Shown here piece after piece: positions 47,759 to 56,485 of a stretch of 64,000 nt of DNA. The DNA lies in NCBI RefSeq assembly GCF_001591365.1, contig NZ_BCUT01000008.1, positions 1 to 64,000 of the forward strand, given 5' to 3'. Under the pieces are notes generated by a model, which was given only the letters and a program-made list of their open reading frames with translations, did not search any database and was not told where the DNA came from. The position numbers were made by a program, and so were the translations under genes. Within the stretch, counting starts at the first letter, position 1; each line of letters begins with the position of its first letter. Origin of the DNA: Variovorax paradoxus NBRC 15149. GTDB lineage: Bacteria > Pseudomonadota > Gammaproteobacteria > Burkholderiales > Burkholderiaceae_C.

Positions 47759-48609
47759 ACCCCAATGCCGCATCCCTGCCCCTGCCATCCGCGTTGAGCA
47801 ACACGGAGATCGAGCTGCGGCTGCTCATGGAAGCCATCTACCTGCGCTACAGCTACGACTTCCGCAACTACACCGTGGCTTCGCAGAAGCGCCGCGTGCT
47901 GCACGCGCTCGCGCAGCTCGGGCTGCCGAGCATCTCGGCATTGCAGGAGAAGGTGCTGCGCGATCCGCTGCTGTTCGGCCGGCTGCTCGAATTCCTGACG
48001 ATTCCCGTGAGCGAGATGTTCCGCGACCCGGCCTACTTTTTGGCGCTGCGCCGGCACGTGGTGCCGATCCTGCACACCTATGCGTCCCTCAAGGTGTGGG
48101 TGGCAGGCTGCAGCACCGGCGAGGAGGTCTTTTCGCTGGCCATCCTGCTGCGCGAGGAAGGCCTGCTCTCCCGCACGCAGATCTATGCCACCGACATCAA
48201 CCCCGCTTCGCTCGAGAAGGCGCGCCAGGGCATCTTCCCGATCGAATCGATCCGCGGCTACACGGCCAACTACCAGCGCGCCGGCGGGCGCAGTTCGTTC
48301 TCCGACTACTACACCGCGGCCTACGACGCCGCGCGCTTCGATCCGGCGCTGTGCGCCGACGTCATCTTTGCCGACCACAGCCTGGCCACCGACAGCGTCT
48401 TTGCCGAGACGCAGTTCGTGTCGTGCCGCAACGTGCTCATCTATTTCAACCGCGAGCTGCAGGACCGCGCGCTCGGCCTGTTCCACGAGTCGCTCTGCCA
48501 CCGCGGCTTCCTGGGCCTGGGCGCGAAGGAAAGCATCGACTTCTCGAGCTATGCCGGGCGCTTCGACGCCCATTCGCAGCCGGAGCGCATCTACCGGAAG
48601 GCCACATGA
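47755..48609 (+). CDS. CheR-type SAM-dependent protein methyltransferase
   Basis: The 284-residue protein starts at a GTG overlapping the kinase stop. An N-terminal helical domain ([20 protein letters not shown]) precedes the methyltransferase fold with [37 protein letters not shown] and [11 protein letters not shown]. It lacks the TPR repeats of some CheR proteins. Its natural substrate is uncertain because no chemoreceptor gene is nearby; the CHASE3 kinase or a distant receptor is possible. The stop overlaps the CheB start. Confidence 0.93.
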
Positions 48610-49211
48610 AGCCGGATGCCCGCCCCTTCCCTGCGCGGCGCGTCGAGGCCGTGGTGGTCGGCGCGTCAGCGGGCGGCATCGAGGCGCTGCTGGCGCTCCT
48701 GCACGGCATTCCACCGCCGTGGCGGCTTCCGGTGGTGGTGGTCCTGCACCTGCCCGAAGGCCACCAGAGCCACCTGGCCGAGATCTTTGCCGAGCGGCTG
48801 CACATGCCGGTGCACGAGGCCGCCGACAAGATGCCGGTCGCGCCCGACAGCCTGTACTTCGCGCCGCCCGGCTATCACCTGTCGATCGAGCGCGATCGAT
48901 GCTTTTCGCTCAGCTGCGAGCCGCCCGTGCACTTTTCGCGGCCATCGATCGACGTGCTGATGGCCTCGGCCGCCGACGCCTACGGCCCCGCGCTCGCCGG
49001 GTTCCTGCTCACGGGCGCGAACGACGACGGCGCCGAAGGCCTGTTGCGCATTCACATGGCCGGCGGCCTCACCGCCGTCCAGGACCCGGAGGAAGCCCAG
49101 ATTCCCACCATGCCCAGGGCAGCCATTGCCCGCCATTCCCCCGATCACGTGCTTGCCCTGCGCGAGCTTCGCACATTGCTGCTGCAACTGGAGTCCGCCC
49201 ATGCCCATTGA
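48606..49211 (+). CDS. CheB-type protein-glutamate methylesterase without receiver domain
   Basis: The 201-residue protein is the catalytic CheB domain only. The nucleophile is S21 in [13 protein letters not shown], the catalytic His is in [16 protein letters not shown], and the Asp in [12 protein letters not shown]. It has no N-terminal receiver, so it cannot be activated by phosphorylation in the classical way. It overlaps both neighbours (ATGA with cheR, 11 nt with the next gene) and presumably reverses the CheR modification. Confidence 0.92.
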   Translation: MKPDARPFPARRVEAVVVGASAGGIEALLALLHGIPPPWRLPVVVVLHLPEGHQSHLAEIFAERLHMPVHEAADKMPVAPDSLYFAPPGYHLSIERDRCFSLSCEPPVHFSRPSIDVLMASAADAYGPALAGFLLTGANDDGAEGLLRIHMAGGLTAVQDPEEAQIPTMPRAAIARHSPDHVLALRELRTLLLQLESAHAH

Positions 49212-50421
49212 CGTCGAAAGCAAGCTGCTGATCGTCGATGACCTGCCCGAAAACCTTCTTGCGCTCGAGGCCCTGATCCGCGGCCCGGGCCGTGCGGTGT
49301 ACCGCGCCTCCTCGGCCGAGGAGGCGCTTGCGCTGCTGCTGGACCACGAATTCGCGCTGGCCATCCTCGACGTGCAGATGCCCGGCATGAACGGCTTCGA
49401 GCTGGCCGAGCTGATGCGCGGCACGGAGCGCACGCGGCACATCCCGATCATCTTCGTGACGGCGGCGGGCCGCGATTCGAACTACGCCTTCCAGGGCTAC
49501 GAAAGCGGCGCGGTCGACTTCCTCTACAAGCCGCTCGATCCGCATGCCGTCACCGGCAAGGTCAACGTGTTCGTCGACCTGCATTGCCACCGCAAGGCGC
49601 TGCGGCACGAGATGAACGCGCTCGCGGTGGCCAACCAGAAGCAGGAAGAACTGGTCCAGCAGCTGCGCCACACGCAGGGCGAACTCGAACGCGCGGTGCG
49701 CATGCGCGACGACTTCATGTCGATGGTCTCGCACGAGCTGCGCACGCCGCTCAACACCCTGTACCTCGAAACGCAATTGCGCCAGGTCCAGGTGTCCAGG
49801 GGCAAGCTGGAGTCCTTTGCCGCGGATCGCCTGCCCGCCATGATCGAACGCGACCAGCGGCAGATCCGCAACATGGTGCGGCTGATCGACGACATGCTCG
49901 ACGTCACGCGCATGCGAAGGGACGCGCTGTCGATCCAGCCCAAGCCGGTCGACCTGGCCGCGCTCGCACGGGCCGTGGTGGAAGGCCTGAAGCAGCAGGC
50001 CGAGGCCGCGGGCTCTGTCATTGCATTGGAAGCGCCGGGCGAACTGCGCGGCGTGTGGGACGAGTTCCGCATCGAGCAGGTGCTGACCAACCTGCTGACC
50101 AATGCACTGCGCTACGGCGGCGGCAAGCCCGTGGAGATGATGCTGTGGGAACGTGACGGCACCGCGCACATCACCATGCGCGACCAGGGCATCGGCATTG
50201 CGCCCGAAGACCAGGAGCGCATCTTCGAGCAGTTCGAACGCACCGACGACAGCCGCAAGCACGCGCCCGGCCTGGGCCTCGGGCTCTACATCACGCGCAA
50301 GATCGTGGGCCTGCACGGCGGACGCATCGAGGTGGAGAGCCGGCCCGGCGAAGGCGCGCTGTTCCATGTCGAACTGCCGCTGCAGGCCGCCGCCAAGACT
50401 GCGACGCAAGTGCGGGCGTAG
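49201..50421 (+). CDS. Soluble receiver-histidine kinase hybrid
   Basis: The 406-residue cytosolic protein has a receiver at about 7-125 (D57 in AILDVQMPGMNGF; FLYKPLDP). A coiled coil leads to HisKA with [17 protein letters not shown] (about residue 180) and an ATPase domain (NLLTNALRYGGG, DQGIGIAPEDQERIFEQF, GLGLGLYITRKIVGLHGG). The receiver-first layout means it can take a phosphate or signal from the upstream hybrid kinase. It starts inside the end of the CheB gene. Confidence 0.92.
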   Translation: MPIDVESKLLIVDDLPENLLALEALIRGPGRAVYRASSAEEALALLLDHEFALAILDVQMPGMNGFELAELMRGTERTRHIPIIFVTAAGRDSNYAFQGYESGAVDFLYKPLDPHAVTGKVNVFVDLHCHRKALRHEMNALAVANQKQEELVQQLRHTQGELERAVRMRDDFMSMVSHELRTPLNTLYLETQLRQVQVSRGKLESFAADRLPAMIERDQRQIRNMVRLIDDMLDVTRMRRDALSIQPKPVDLAALARAVVEGLKQQAEAAGSVIALEAPGELRGVWDEFRIEQVLTNLLTNALRYGGGKPVEMMLWERDGTAHITMRDQGIGIAPEDQERIFEQFERTDDSRKHAPGLGLGLYITRKIVGLHGGRIEVESRPGEGALFHVELPLQAAAKTATQVRA

Positions 50422-50447
50422 GCGCCTTCCTACTGCACGGGAGGCGA

Positions 50448-50858
50448 TTGGCCGAGATACTGGGCGGATACAACTTGCTTGAAAGCCTCCTCCCAGTGAA
50501 CGTGCTGATCGTCGACGACAACGAAGCCGCGGCAGACCTGCTGCAGGAACTCCTGACGCTGCAGGACCATACCGCCCGCTGCACCTACACGGCGCAACAG
50601 GCCATGGATGCGGCGGCCGATGAGCGCTTCGATGCGGCGCTCATCGACCTCACGCTGCCCGACTTTCCCGGCACCGAGGTGGCGCGGCGGCTGCGTTCGG
50701 CCGCCGCGGACCGCAGCCCCCGGCTGCTGGTCGCCATTTCGGGCTTTTCGGAGGAAGAAGCGGCCGGCGGCGCCGCAGCGCAGAACCTGTTCGACCACCA
50801 TCTTCAGAAGCCCATCGACATGGGCGAACTGTCCGCCATCCTGTCCAAGCCGCGCTGA
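50448..50858 (+). CDS. Single-domain response regulator
   Basis: This protein of up to 136 residues consists of a receiver: NVLIVDDNEAAADLL, acceptor Asp in ALIDLTLPDFPG, AISGFSEEE and HLQKPIDMGEL. The start is uncertain. TTG 50448 has GGGAGG only three nt upstream, and GTG 50496 would give 120 residues with the receiver intact. It has no output domain and lies at the end of the signalling operon, so it may act as phosphate shuttle or sink. Confidence 0.85.
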   Translation: MAEILGGYNLLESLLPVNVLIVDDNEAAADLLQELLTLQDHTARCTYTAQQAMDAAADERFDAALIDLTLPDFPGTEVARRLRSAAADRSPRLLVAISGFSEEEAAGGAAAQNLFDHHLQKPIDMGELSAILSKPR

Positions 50859-50877
50859 GCGGGGTCTTGGCGGGCCG

Positions 50878-51237
50878 TCAGTCCCGGTCTTCGTATTCCC
50901 GGTCGTTGTCCCATTCGTCGCCGTTCGGCGGGCGATACGGGTAGCCCGGCCCGTAGTAGATCCGTCCGGGCGGCGGCGCATAGACGGGTGCGGGACGGTA
51001 ATACACGGGCGGCGGCGGACGGTAATAGACCGGCGGGGCCGGCGCGTAGTAGATCGGCGCCGGATAGTAGGCAGGCGGCGGAGGCGCGTAGTACGGCGCC
51101 GGATAGCCGCCCGCCCCGATCTGTACCGACCAGCTTCCGCGCGCGCTGGCCGCGCCCGCGGCGAGCAGCGCACTGGCCGCCATCGCGCCAAGGGCCATCC
51201 ATTTGAAGACGGAAGAACGCTTGTTTTCGAGTTTCAC
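50878..51237 (-). CDS. Exported Pro/Tyr-rich repeat protein
   Basis: The 119-residue product has a signal peptide (FKWMALGAMAASALLAAGAASARG). The mature part is built of PPPxYYxPAP-like repeats (YYAPPPPAYYPAP, VYYRPPPPVYYRPAP) and an acidic tail (DEWDNDREYEDRD). Similar proteins are common in Burkholderiales, without known function. Convergent with the response-regulator gene. Confidence 0.72.
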   Translation of the reverse strand: MKLENKRSSVFKWMALGAMAASALLAAGAASARGSWSVQIGAGGYPAPYYAPPPPAYYPAPIYYAPAPPVYYRPPPPVYYRPAPVYAPPPGRIYYGPGYPYRPPNGDEWDNDREYEDRD

Positions 51238-51357
51238 TGCAGCTCCCTTGAGAAGGTGCCGACGGCCAGCACCGATGTTGCAACGCCCGAGGCCCTGCGC
51301 GAGTGCACCTGCCGCCTTGCCGGATCGTTGCCAAACGTCACTGCGCGGCGCGTGCGC

Positions 51358-52305
51358 TCAGCCCGTGATTTCGCGGCGCGAAAGCTGCACCTCGGCGCCG
51401 GTCGTGTTGAAGGCGATGGTCGGCGCGGTGAAATCGCTCAGCGGCGCGCCCAGGCCGATTTCGCCGCGTCCGTGCAGCACGCATTCCTCGCGCCTGAGCG
51501 CCACTTCCTGGCTCGGTCCGCCATTGCCATGAAACCGGACCCAGGTGCCGTAGGTGCTCAGGTCGGTCAGCACGCAGCTGCCATGCCGCAGCTCGATGCG
51601 CGCATGCAGCCGGGAGACCCGCGGATCGTTGACCACGAACTGCGCATCGCTCACGCGCCCGAGGTGGATCGGCAGTTCTTCGGTGCGGAAGGTGGAACGC
51701 ACGTCCAGCCACGCCAGCTCGATCTGCCCCAGCGATGAATCGGGCAGCCGCAGCGGCGTCAGCGCGGCCGGCAGCGTGAGGAACGAGGTCATCTCCTCCT
51801 GCCAGTCGATGCGGTGGACGGCCGACATCTCGCTGCGCCCGCGAATGGTGATGAGCCCCAGGTCTCGGTGCCGCACAGCCGTCTCGCCCAACTGCGCAAT
51901 GGTTGCATCGGTGGCCCAGATCTGGCCCGGCCCCGCCAAGTCGCTCAGGCGCGACGCCAGGTTGACGGCATCGCCGAAGCAGTCGCCCTCGACCTCGACC
52001 ACCTCGCCGCTTGCCACGCCGATCTGCAGCGCCATGCGCAGCGGCACGGGCCAGGTCATGAGGCGCTTCTGGTGATAGCGCTGCAGTTCGATCACGGCCT
52101 GCATGGCGGTGGCCGCGTTCGAAAAAAGGGCGAACACGCCATCGCCGAGCGACTTCACGACCCTGCCGCCGTGTGCCTGGCAGACGCCGCCGATCCATTG
52201 GGTCAGCCGCGTCACCGTGTCGGTGGCGCGCGCATTTCCCATGGCTTCGAAAACCCTGGAGCTTCCGGTGAGGTCTGCGAATACGACTGTGGAATTGACG
52301 TCCAT
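51358..52305 (-). CDS. Class III adenylate/guanylate cyclase domain fused to an FHA domain
   Basis: This 315-residue soluble protein has a cyclase domain at about 1-165: VVFADLTGSSRVFEAMG (first metal Asp), VVKSLGDGVFALF (second Asp in the GDG loop) and GDCFGDAVNLASRLSDLAGPGQI. An FHA domain lies at about 205-295: IHLGRVSDAQFVVNDPRVSRLHARIEL, and LTDLSTYGTWVRF. FHA binds phospho-threonine proteins, so activity may depend on a Ser/Thr kinase such as the one at 1855 (inference). Nucleotide product is undetermined. Confidence 0.88.
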   Translation of the reverse strand: MDVNSTVVFADLTGSSRVFEAMGNARATDTVTRLTQWIGGVCQAHGGRVVKSLGDGVFALFSNAATAMQAVIELQRYHQKRLMTWPVPLRMALQIGVASGEVVEVEGDCFGDAVNLASRLSDLAGPGQIWATDATIAQLGETAVRHRDLGLITIRGRSEMSAVHRIDWQEEMTSFLTLPAALTPLRLPDSSLGQIELAWLDVRSTFRTEELPIHLGRVSDAQFVVNDPRVSRLHARIELRHGSCVLTDLSTYGTWVRFHGNGGPSQEVALRREECVLHGRGEIGLGAPLSDFTAPTIAFNTTGAEVQLSRREITG

Positions 52306-52481
52306 GCTGTGACAGCGGCCTGCTTATATTGCTTTTGTACTCAAATCACTACAGAGGCTTTAAGTGCAACGTAAAGTGTGTTGTTTACAAACAAGAAACA
52401 GTGTTTCAGAACTTGTGAATCGGCCGTCCGAGGCTTAAGGTAGCGACCGTCCTGGCTCCCGGCAATACGCCTTTAGTCCAC
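52306..52481. promoter_or_regulatory. AT-rich divergent region with adjacent palindromes
   Basis: Two perfect short palindromes adjoin: TTGTTT-AC-AAACAA (52381-52394) and GAAACA-G-TGTTTC (52395-52407). They lie 75-100 nt before the small plus-strand gene and similarly before the divergent cyclase-FHA gene. Composition is clearly AT-richer than around it. No certain -35/-10 pair was found. Confidence 0.45.
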
Positions 52482-52814
52482 ATGCTGCCTCTTCGTCGTT
52501 TTTTCCGCCTTCTCGGAATTCCCGGTATCGGGGCTCCCCGGGTAGGAGAGAACCAGCTGGGACGCATCCGGGCCGCCATGCTGTCGGTGCTGCAGGCGCA
52601 CGGCGGGCACTCGGTCCAGCGCGTGGCGCAGCGCGTGCGCTTTGCGTCCGACGTGGAAGCGCTCTGGTACCTGCGGCAGGACGTGATGGTTGCCCTGAGC
52701 GCCATCGACGGCGAAGCCGCTGCACGCCGCCAGATGAAAGCCATCAACAGCATGTTCAAGGGCGGCCTGCCCGGCTCGATGGGCCCGCGCGCCCATCAGC
52801 GCTTCACCCACTGA
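52482..52814 (+). CDS. Conserved-looking hypothetical protein
   Basis: The 110-residue soluble protein starts LPLRRFFRLLGIPGIGAPRVGE and has a helical middle part (RIRAAMLSVLQAHGGHSVQRVAQRV, then YLRQDVMVALSAIDGEAAARRQM). It has no signal, no Cys and no recognised domain. The ribosome-binding site is weak. Codon use fits a real gene. Convergent with the S66 peptidase gene. Confidence 0.6.
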   Translation: MLPLRRFFRLLGIPGIGAPRVGENQLGRIRAAMLSVLQAHGGHSVQRVAQRVRFASDVEALWYLRQDVMVALSAIDGEAAARRQMKAINSMFKGGLPGSMGPRAHQRFTH

Positions 52815-52836
52815 AGGATAGCGCGGCGCCGCGCGT

Positions 52837-53796
52837 TCAATGCGCATGGCCGTGGCTGTGGTCATGGTCGTGGCCGCCATGCCGGTGGCCCCACACCATG
52901 AAGACGTCGCGCCCTTCGGCCGCCAGCTCGACCTTCGCGCCCACGGGCAGCAGCACCTTGGTCGGCACGTGCCCGAATGGCAGGCCCGTGAGCACGGGCA
53001 CCTTGAGCATGGCGCGCAGCCGGTCGACCACTGCAACGAAGCCGAAACCGCGGTCGTAGCCCGGCACCTTGCGCATGCCCGTGAACTGGCCGAAGACGAT
53101 GGCGCGCTGCCTGGCCAGCACGCCGGCCATGCGCAGCTGGTCGAGCATGCGTTCGATGCGGTAGGGATGCTCGTTGGTGTCTTCGATGAACAGCACGCCC
53201 TTCTCCACTACCGGGAAATAGGGCGTTCCGAGCAGGCTCGCGAGCACGCACAGGTTGCCGCCCCACAAGGTGGCGTCATGCACGGGCTTCACCTTGAGGC
53301 CGGCATCGCGCACCGGCATGCGCCAGCCGGTGCCTTCGCCCTGCCCGCTCGCCAGGTCGTCGAAGCAGGCTTCCATGATGTCGTCCGCGCCGCCTTCGGC
53401 ACCAAAGTCTTCGCCGACCGCGGGGCCGGCCCAGGTCACGGCGCCGGTCTTGGCGAAGAGTGCGCACTGCAGCGCGGTGAAGTCGCTGAGGCCGACGAAT
53501 TCGGTGCCGCGCTGGATCGCCTTGGCCACGGCCTTGTACGGAATGGCGTCGAGGATGCGCGTGAGCCCGTAGCCGCCGCGTGCGATCAGCGCTATGTCGG
53601 CGCCGCTCGCGGCCGCGCGGCCGATGGCAGCGAGGCGCGTTGCGTCGTCGCCCGCAAAGCGCTGGTGCACGGCCAGCGCGGCTTCGTCGATTTCGACCTC
53701 GTAGCCCAGGGCCTTGAGTCTTGCCACGCCGCGCCGGAAGGCGGCCTTGTCGCGAATCGCGCTGGAGGGGGAATAGATGTAGATGTGTTTGCTCAC
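52837..53796 (-). CDS. ldcA: S66-family LD-carboxypeptidase with His-rich tail
   Basis: The 319-residue cytosolic serine peptidase removes the terminal D-Ala from murein tetrapeptides during recycling. The catalytic Ser is in EFVGLSDFTALQCALF, the Glu in FIEDTNEHPYRIERM and the His in GLPFGHVPTK. GGNLCVLASLLGTPYF is the conserved middle segment. The C-terminus carries an unusual HRHGGHDHDHSHGHAH tail. GTG 53796 overlaps the stop of the TadA-hydrolase gene. MccF-like immunity proteins share this fold and remain an alternative. Confidence 0.88.
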   Translation of the reverse strand: MSKHIYIYSPSSAIRDKAAFRRGVARLKALGYEVEIDEAALAVHQRFAGDDATRLAAIGRAAASGADIALIARGGYGLTRILDAIPYKAVAKAIQRGTEFVGLSDFTALQCALFAKTGAVTWAGPAVGEDFGAEGGADDIMEACFDDLASGQGEGTGWRMPVRDAGLKVKPVHDATLWGGNLCVLASLLGTPYFPVVEKGVLFIEDTNEHPYRIERMLDQLRMAGVLARQRAIVFGQFTGMRKVPGYDRGFGFVAVVDRLRAMLKVPVLTGLPFGHVPTKVLLPVGAKVELAAEGRDVFMVWGHRHGGHDHDHSHGHAH

Positions 53797-54902
53797 GGCG
53801 TCGAGTATCCCATTGCGTTGCGCACCGCCTGGGCGAGCAGCGCAGCCTGCTGCGCATTCGGGCCGGACGACGATGCGATGGGGCCGAGCGCGCGCAGCGC
53901 GGCCTGGTAGCCGCGGTCGGGGAACGGCGCGCGCCATGCGTCGCCCACCGGCTCGCCGCCTTCGGGCGCGAGCAGCACGGCTGCAAACAGGCCGCCCTTT
54001 TCGGCATGCAGCCGCGCGGCCAGGCCGGTGGCCGCGGCGCTGTGCACCAGCACCATCGGCGGTGGCTGCAGGCGGTCGAGCCATTCGCCCAGGACCTGGC
54101 AGTGCCATTCGATGCGGTGCGCCGCCTCGCGCTTGGGCTTGTCGCTCTTGCCGAAGCCGATCAGGTCGGGCACCAGCGTGCGCAGCCCGGGTGCGCCGAC
54201 GAGGCGGCGAAAGAAGTAGCCCCATTCGCCCGGACCATGAAGGCAGAGGCACGCGGCGGCCGAGCCGTCCTGCGGCCCTTCGTCGAGGTAGTGCATGCGC
54301 CAGCCCTGCAGGCTGGGCAGGTCATGGACGTAGCGCGGCTCGAAGGCGTAGCCCGCGAGCGCGTCGAAGCGCTCGGGCGGCGTGCGCAGCGCATCGTCGC
54401 GCAGGGGCTGGGCCTGCTCGCGCGCCGCATCGCGGCGCTGCTGGAAGAAGCCTTGCAGCAGTGCGCTGCACTCCGCGGCCAGCACGCCGCCCTGCACCTG
54501 GGTGCGATGGTTGAGCCGGGGTTCGGCAAAGAGGTCGAGCACCGAGCCGGCCGCGCCGGTCTTGGGGTCGGCCGCACCGAACACCACGCGCGCGAGCCGC
54601 GCATGCAGCATGGCGCCCGCGCACATGGCGCAGGGCTCGAGCGTGACGAACAGCTCGCAGCCGTCGAGCCGGTAGTTGCCGAGCGCGGCGGCGCCGGCGC
54701 GCAGTGCGTTGATCTCGGCATGGGCGCTCGGGTCGTGCTGCGCGACCGGCGTGTTGCGCCCGCTGGCCACGAACTGCCCGTTCCTGACCAGCACCGCGCC
54801 GACCGGCACCTCGCCCGCCTCGGCCGCCAGGCGCGCCTCGGCCAGCGCGAGCGCCATCCAGTGCGCATCGTCCATGGGCTTGGCAGCGGGCTCAGTTGTC
54901 AT
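53793..54902 (-). CDS. tadA: tRNA adenosine(34) deaminase TadA fused to a degenerate alpha/beta-hydrolase domain
   Basis: In this 369-residue protein, residues 10-155 are TadA: H61-A-E63 and P90-C91-A-M-C94 bind zinc, and RDAAREQAQPLRDDA links on. It makes inosine at the wobble position of tRNA-Arg(ACG). Residues about 175-369 resemble an alpha/beta hydrolase (CLCLHGPGEWGYFFRRLV, VPDLIGFGKSDKP). The nucleophile elbow is atypical (VHSAAATG), the domain is short, and no C-terminal catalytic His is visible. The second domain may be inactive. The gene overlaps its neighbours on both sides (11 and 4 nt). Confidence 0.9.
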   Translation of the reverse strand: MTTEPAAKPMDDAHWMALALAEARLAAEAGEVPVGAVLVRNGQFVASGRNTPVAQHDPSAHAEINALRAGAAALGNYRLDGCELFVTLEPCAMCAGAMLHARLARVVFGAADPKTGAAGSVLDLFAEPRLNHRTQVQGGVLAAECSALLQGFFQQRRDAAREQAQPLRDDALRTPPERFDALAGYAFEPRYVHDLPSLQGWRMHYLDEGPQDGSAAACLCLHGPGEWGYFFRRLVGAPGLRTLVPDLIGFGKSDKPKREAAHRIEWHCQVLGEWLDRLQPPPMVLVHSAAATGLAARLHAEKGGLFAAVLLAPEGGEPVGDAWRAPFPDRGYQAALRALGPIASSSGPNAQQAALLAQAVRNAMGYSTP

Positions 54903-55095
54903 CCGGCATCTTGCGCGCCTGCGCCGCGGCGTCGAGCGCTTCCTTGACCTGCTTTTGCACCTGCTGGACCTGCGTACGGGGATCGGCGGGCGCCTCGCCG
55001 GACGCGGGCGCGGCAGCGCTGGTGAGCTGCTTCTTCGCGACCACTCCGGCGATCACGAGCGCCAGCAAGAGGCCGAGCAGTCCGAACATGCGCAT
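54892..55095 (-). CDS. Small single-pass membrane hypothetical protein
   Basis: The 67-residue protein has one N-terminal helix (FGLLGLLLALVIAGVVA) and a polar, partly coiled-coil tail (RTQVQQVQKQVKEALDAAAQ). The stop overlaps the tadA start, and the ATG lies one nt after the stop of the PaiB-like gene, so the genes form one transcript. Family not recognised. Confidence 0.65.
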   Translation of the reverse strand: MRMFGLLGLLLALVIAGVVAKKQLTSAAAPASGEAPADPRTQVQQVQKQVKEALDAAAQARKMPDDN

Positions 55096-55096
55096 C

Positions 55097-55741
55097 TCAG
55101 CTTCCTTCCGCCACGGGTGCTTCCGCCGTCATGCCCAGGCGTTCCATCCACACGGCCAGCGCCTTCTCGTCGGGCGTGCCGGCGCTGTAGATGGCATGCA
55201 TCGCAGCGTGCGATTCGCGGCGGTGCTGGTTCAGCTTGACCTTGCATTGCAGTGCGCTCACGCGCAGCTCGAACCCGACGATGCCGGCCAGCATCTTGAG
55301 CTGGAACTCCTCGCCCAGGTCGCGCCATTGCTGCGCGTAGCCGGGCTCGTGCTCGCCGATGAGCTTCTTGAGCAGCGCGTCCTTGGCCGCGGGCTCCTCG
55401 ATCAGCCGGGCTTCGACGGTGCAGTGCACCACCAGGTAGTTCCAGGTCGGCACGCGCGCGAGGTCCGGATAGACCGAGGGCGACAGGTAGGCATGCGGAC
55501 CGAGAAAGGTGGCCACCGCCTGCGGCCGCGCCTGCAGATGGCGCCAGTGCGGATTGGGCTTGGCGCAGTGGCCCAGCAGCACCAGCTGGCCGCCCTCCTG
55601 CTGCTCGGCCACCAGCGGCAGGTGCGTGACGTAGGGCAGGCCCTCGTCGTCGTTCGAGATCAGGCTGGCGAAGGGATGTGCACGCATCAGCTCCAGCGCG
55701 ATGGCCGGGTCCTTGGCGTTGAATTGCGGCGGCATGTACAT
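55097..55741 (-). CDS. PaiB-like FMN-binding protein
   Basis: The 214-residue soluble protein has a split-barrel flavin-binding fold. It opens YMPPQFNAKDPAIALELMRAHPFASLIS, the PaiB opening. THLPLVAEQ, LLGHCAKPNPHWRHL, YLSPSVYPDLARVPTWNYLVVH and LKMLAGIVGFEL are family motifs. PaiB members are described as FMN-binding negative regulators of protease and sporulation genes in Bacillus; here the role is unknown. AGGAAA precedes the ATG. It is the first gene of the minus-strand run to ldcA. Confidence 0.88.
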   Translation of the reverse strand: MYMPPQFNAKDPAIALELMRAHPFASLISNDDEGLPYVTHLPLVAEQQEGGQLVLLGHCAKPNPHWRHLQARPQAVATFLGPHAYLSPSVYPDLARVPTWNYLVVHCTVEARLIEEPAAKDALLKKLIGEHEPGYAQQWRDLGEEFQLKMLAGIVGFELRVSALQCKVKLNQHRRESHAAMHAIYSAGTPDEKALAVWMERLGMTAEAPVAEGS

Positions 55742-55786
55742 GGGGCAATTTCCTCGTGGTGAGGCTCCGATTGTCCCCGAGCCGTC

Positions 55787-56485
55787 CTATCTTGCGCGCG
55801 GCGCTTCCAGCAGCTTCACCAGGGCCGTGTAGCCGCGGGCCCGCGCCAGCTGCAGCGGCGTGTTGCCCTGCCGGTCGGCCAGCGCAAGGTTGGCGCCGGC
55901 GTCGACCAGCGCGGCCAGCGTGCGCTGGTGGCGCGGGCCGCCGTCGCCCAGCACGATCGATTCGATCACCGCCGTCCAGTGCAGGTTGTTGACGTGGTCG
56001 AGCGGCGCGCCGGCCGCGATCAGCTGGCGCACCACTTCGTCATGGCCCAGGTGCGCCGCGGCAATGAGCGCGGTGCCGTCGTAGCGGCTGGTCACCTGCC
56101 CGGCCTTCGCGCCGAGCGACAGCAGCAGCGCGAGCGTCGCGGCATCGTCGGCCACCGCGGCGATGGTGACGGCGTCATAGCGGTCGTCGTCGAGCAGGTC
56201 GAGGTTCGCGCCGGCCTTGGCAAGCAGCTTCACCGCCTCGCGCTGCCGTGCATGGGTGGCGACGTGCAAGGGCGTGCGGCCCCGCGGATCGCGCGCATCC
56301 AGATTGGCGCCCGAGGCGATCAAGCCCTTCAGCTTGACCAGGTCGCCCTGCCAGGCCGCCCGGTGCAGTCCTTCATAGGCCAGCAGCTCGGCAGCCTGCG
56401 GCGGCACCTGGGCCGACACGCCGGCCGATGCGCCCAGTCCAAGCGCAACCGCCAGCAGCCCGGACCCGATGCCGCGCTTCATCAT
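55787..56485 (-). CDS. Exported ankyrin-repeat protein
   Basis: This 232-residue protein has a signal peptide (GSGLLAVALGLGASAGVSAQ) and about five ankyrin repeats (LHRAAWQGDLVKLKGLIASGANLDARD, RTPLHVATHARQREAVKLLAKAGANLDLLD and so on). Its start overlaps the stop of the GlcG/HbpS-type gene (ATGA), so both are probably made together and exported. Protein-binding partner is unknown; a complex with the GlcG/HbpS protein is possible. Confidence 0.88.
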   Translation of the reverse strand: MMKRGIGSGLLAVALGLGASAGVSAQVPPQAAELLAYEGLHRAAWQGDLVKLKGLIASGANLDARDPRGRTPLHVATHARQREAVKLLAKAGANLDLLDDDRYDAVTIAAVADDAATLALLLSLGAKAGQVTSRYDGTALIAAAHLGHDEVVRQLIAAGAPLDHVNNLHWTAVIESIVLGDGGPRHQRTLAALVDAGANLALADRQGNTPLQLARARGYTALVKLLEAPRAR

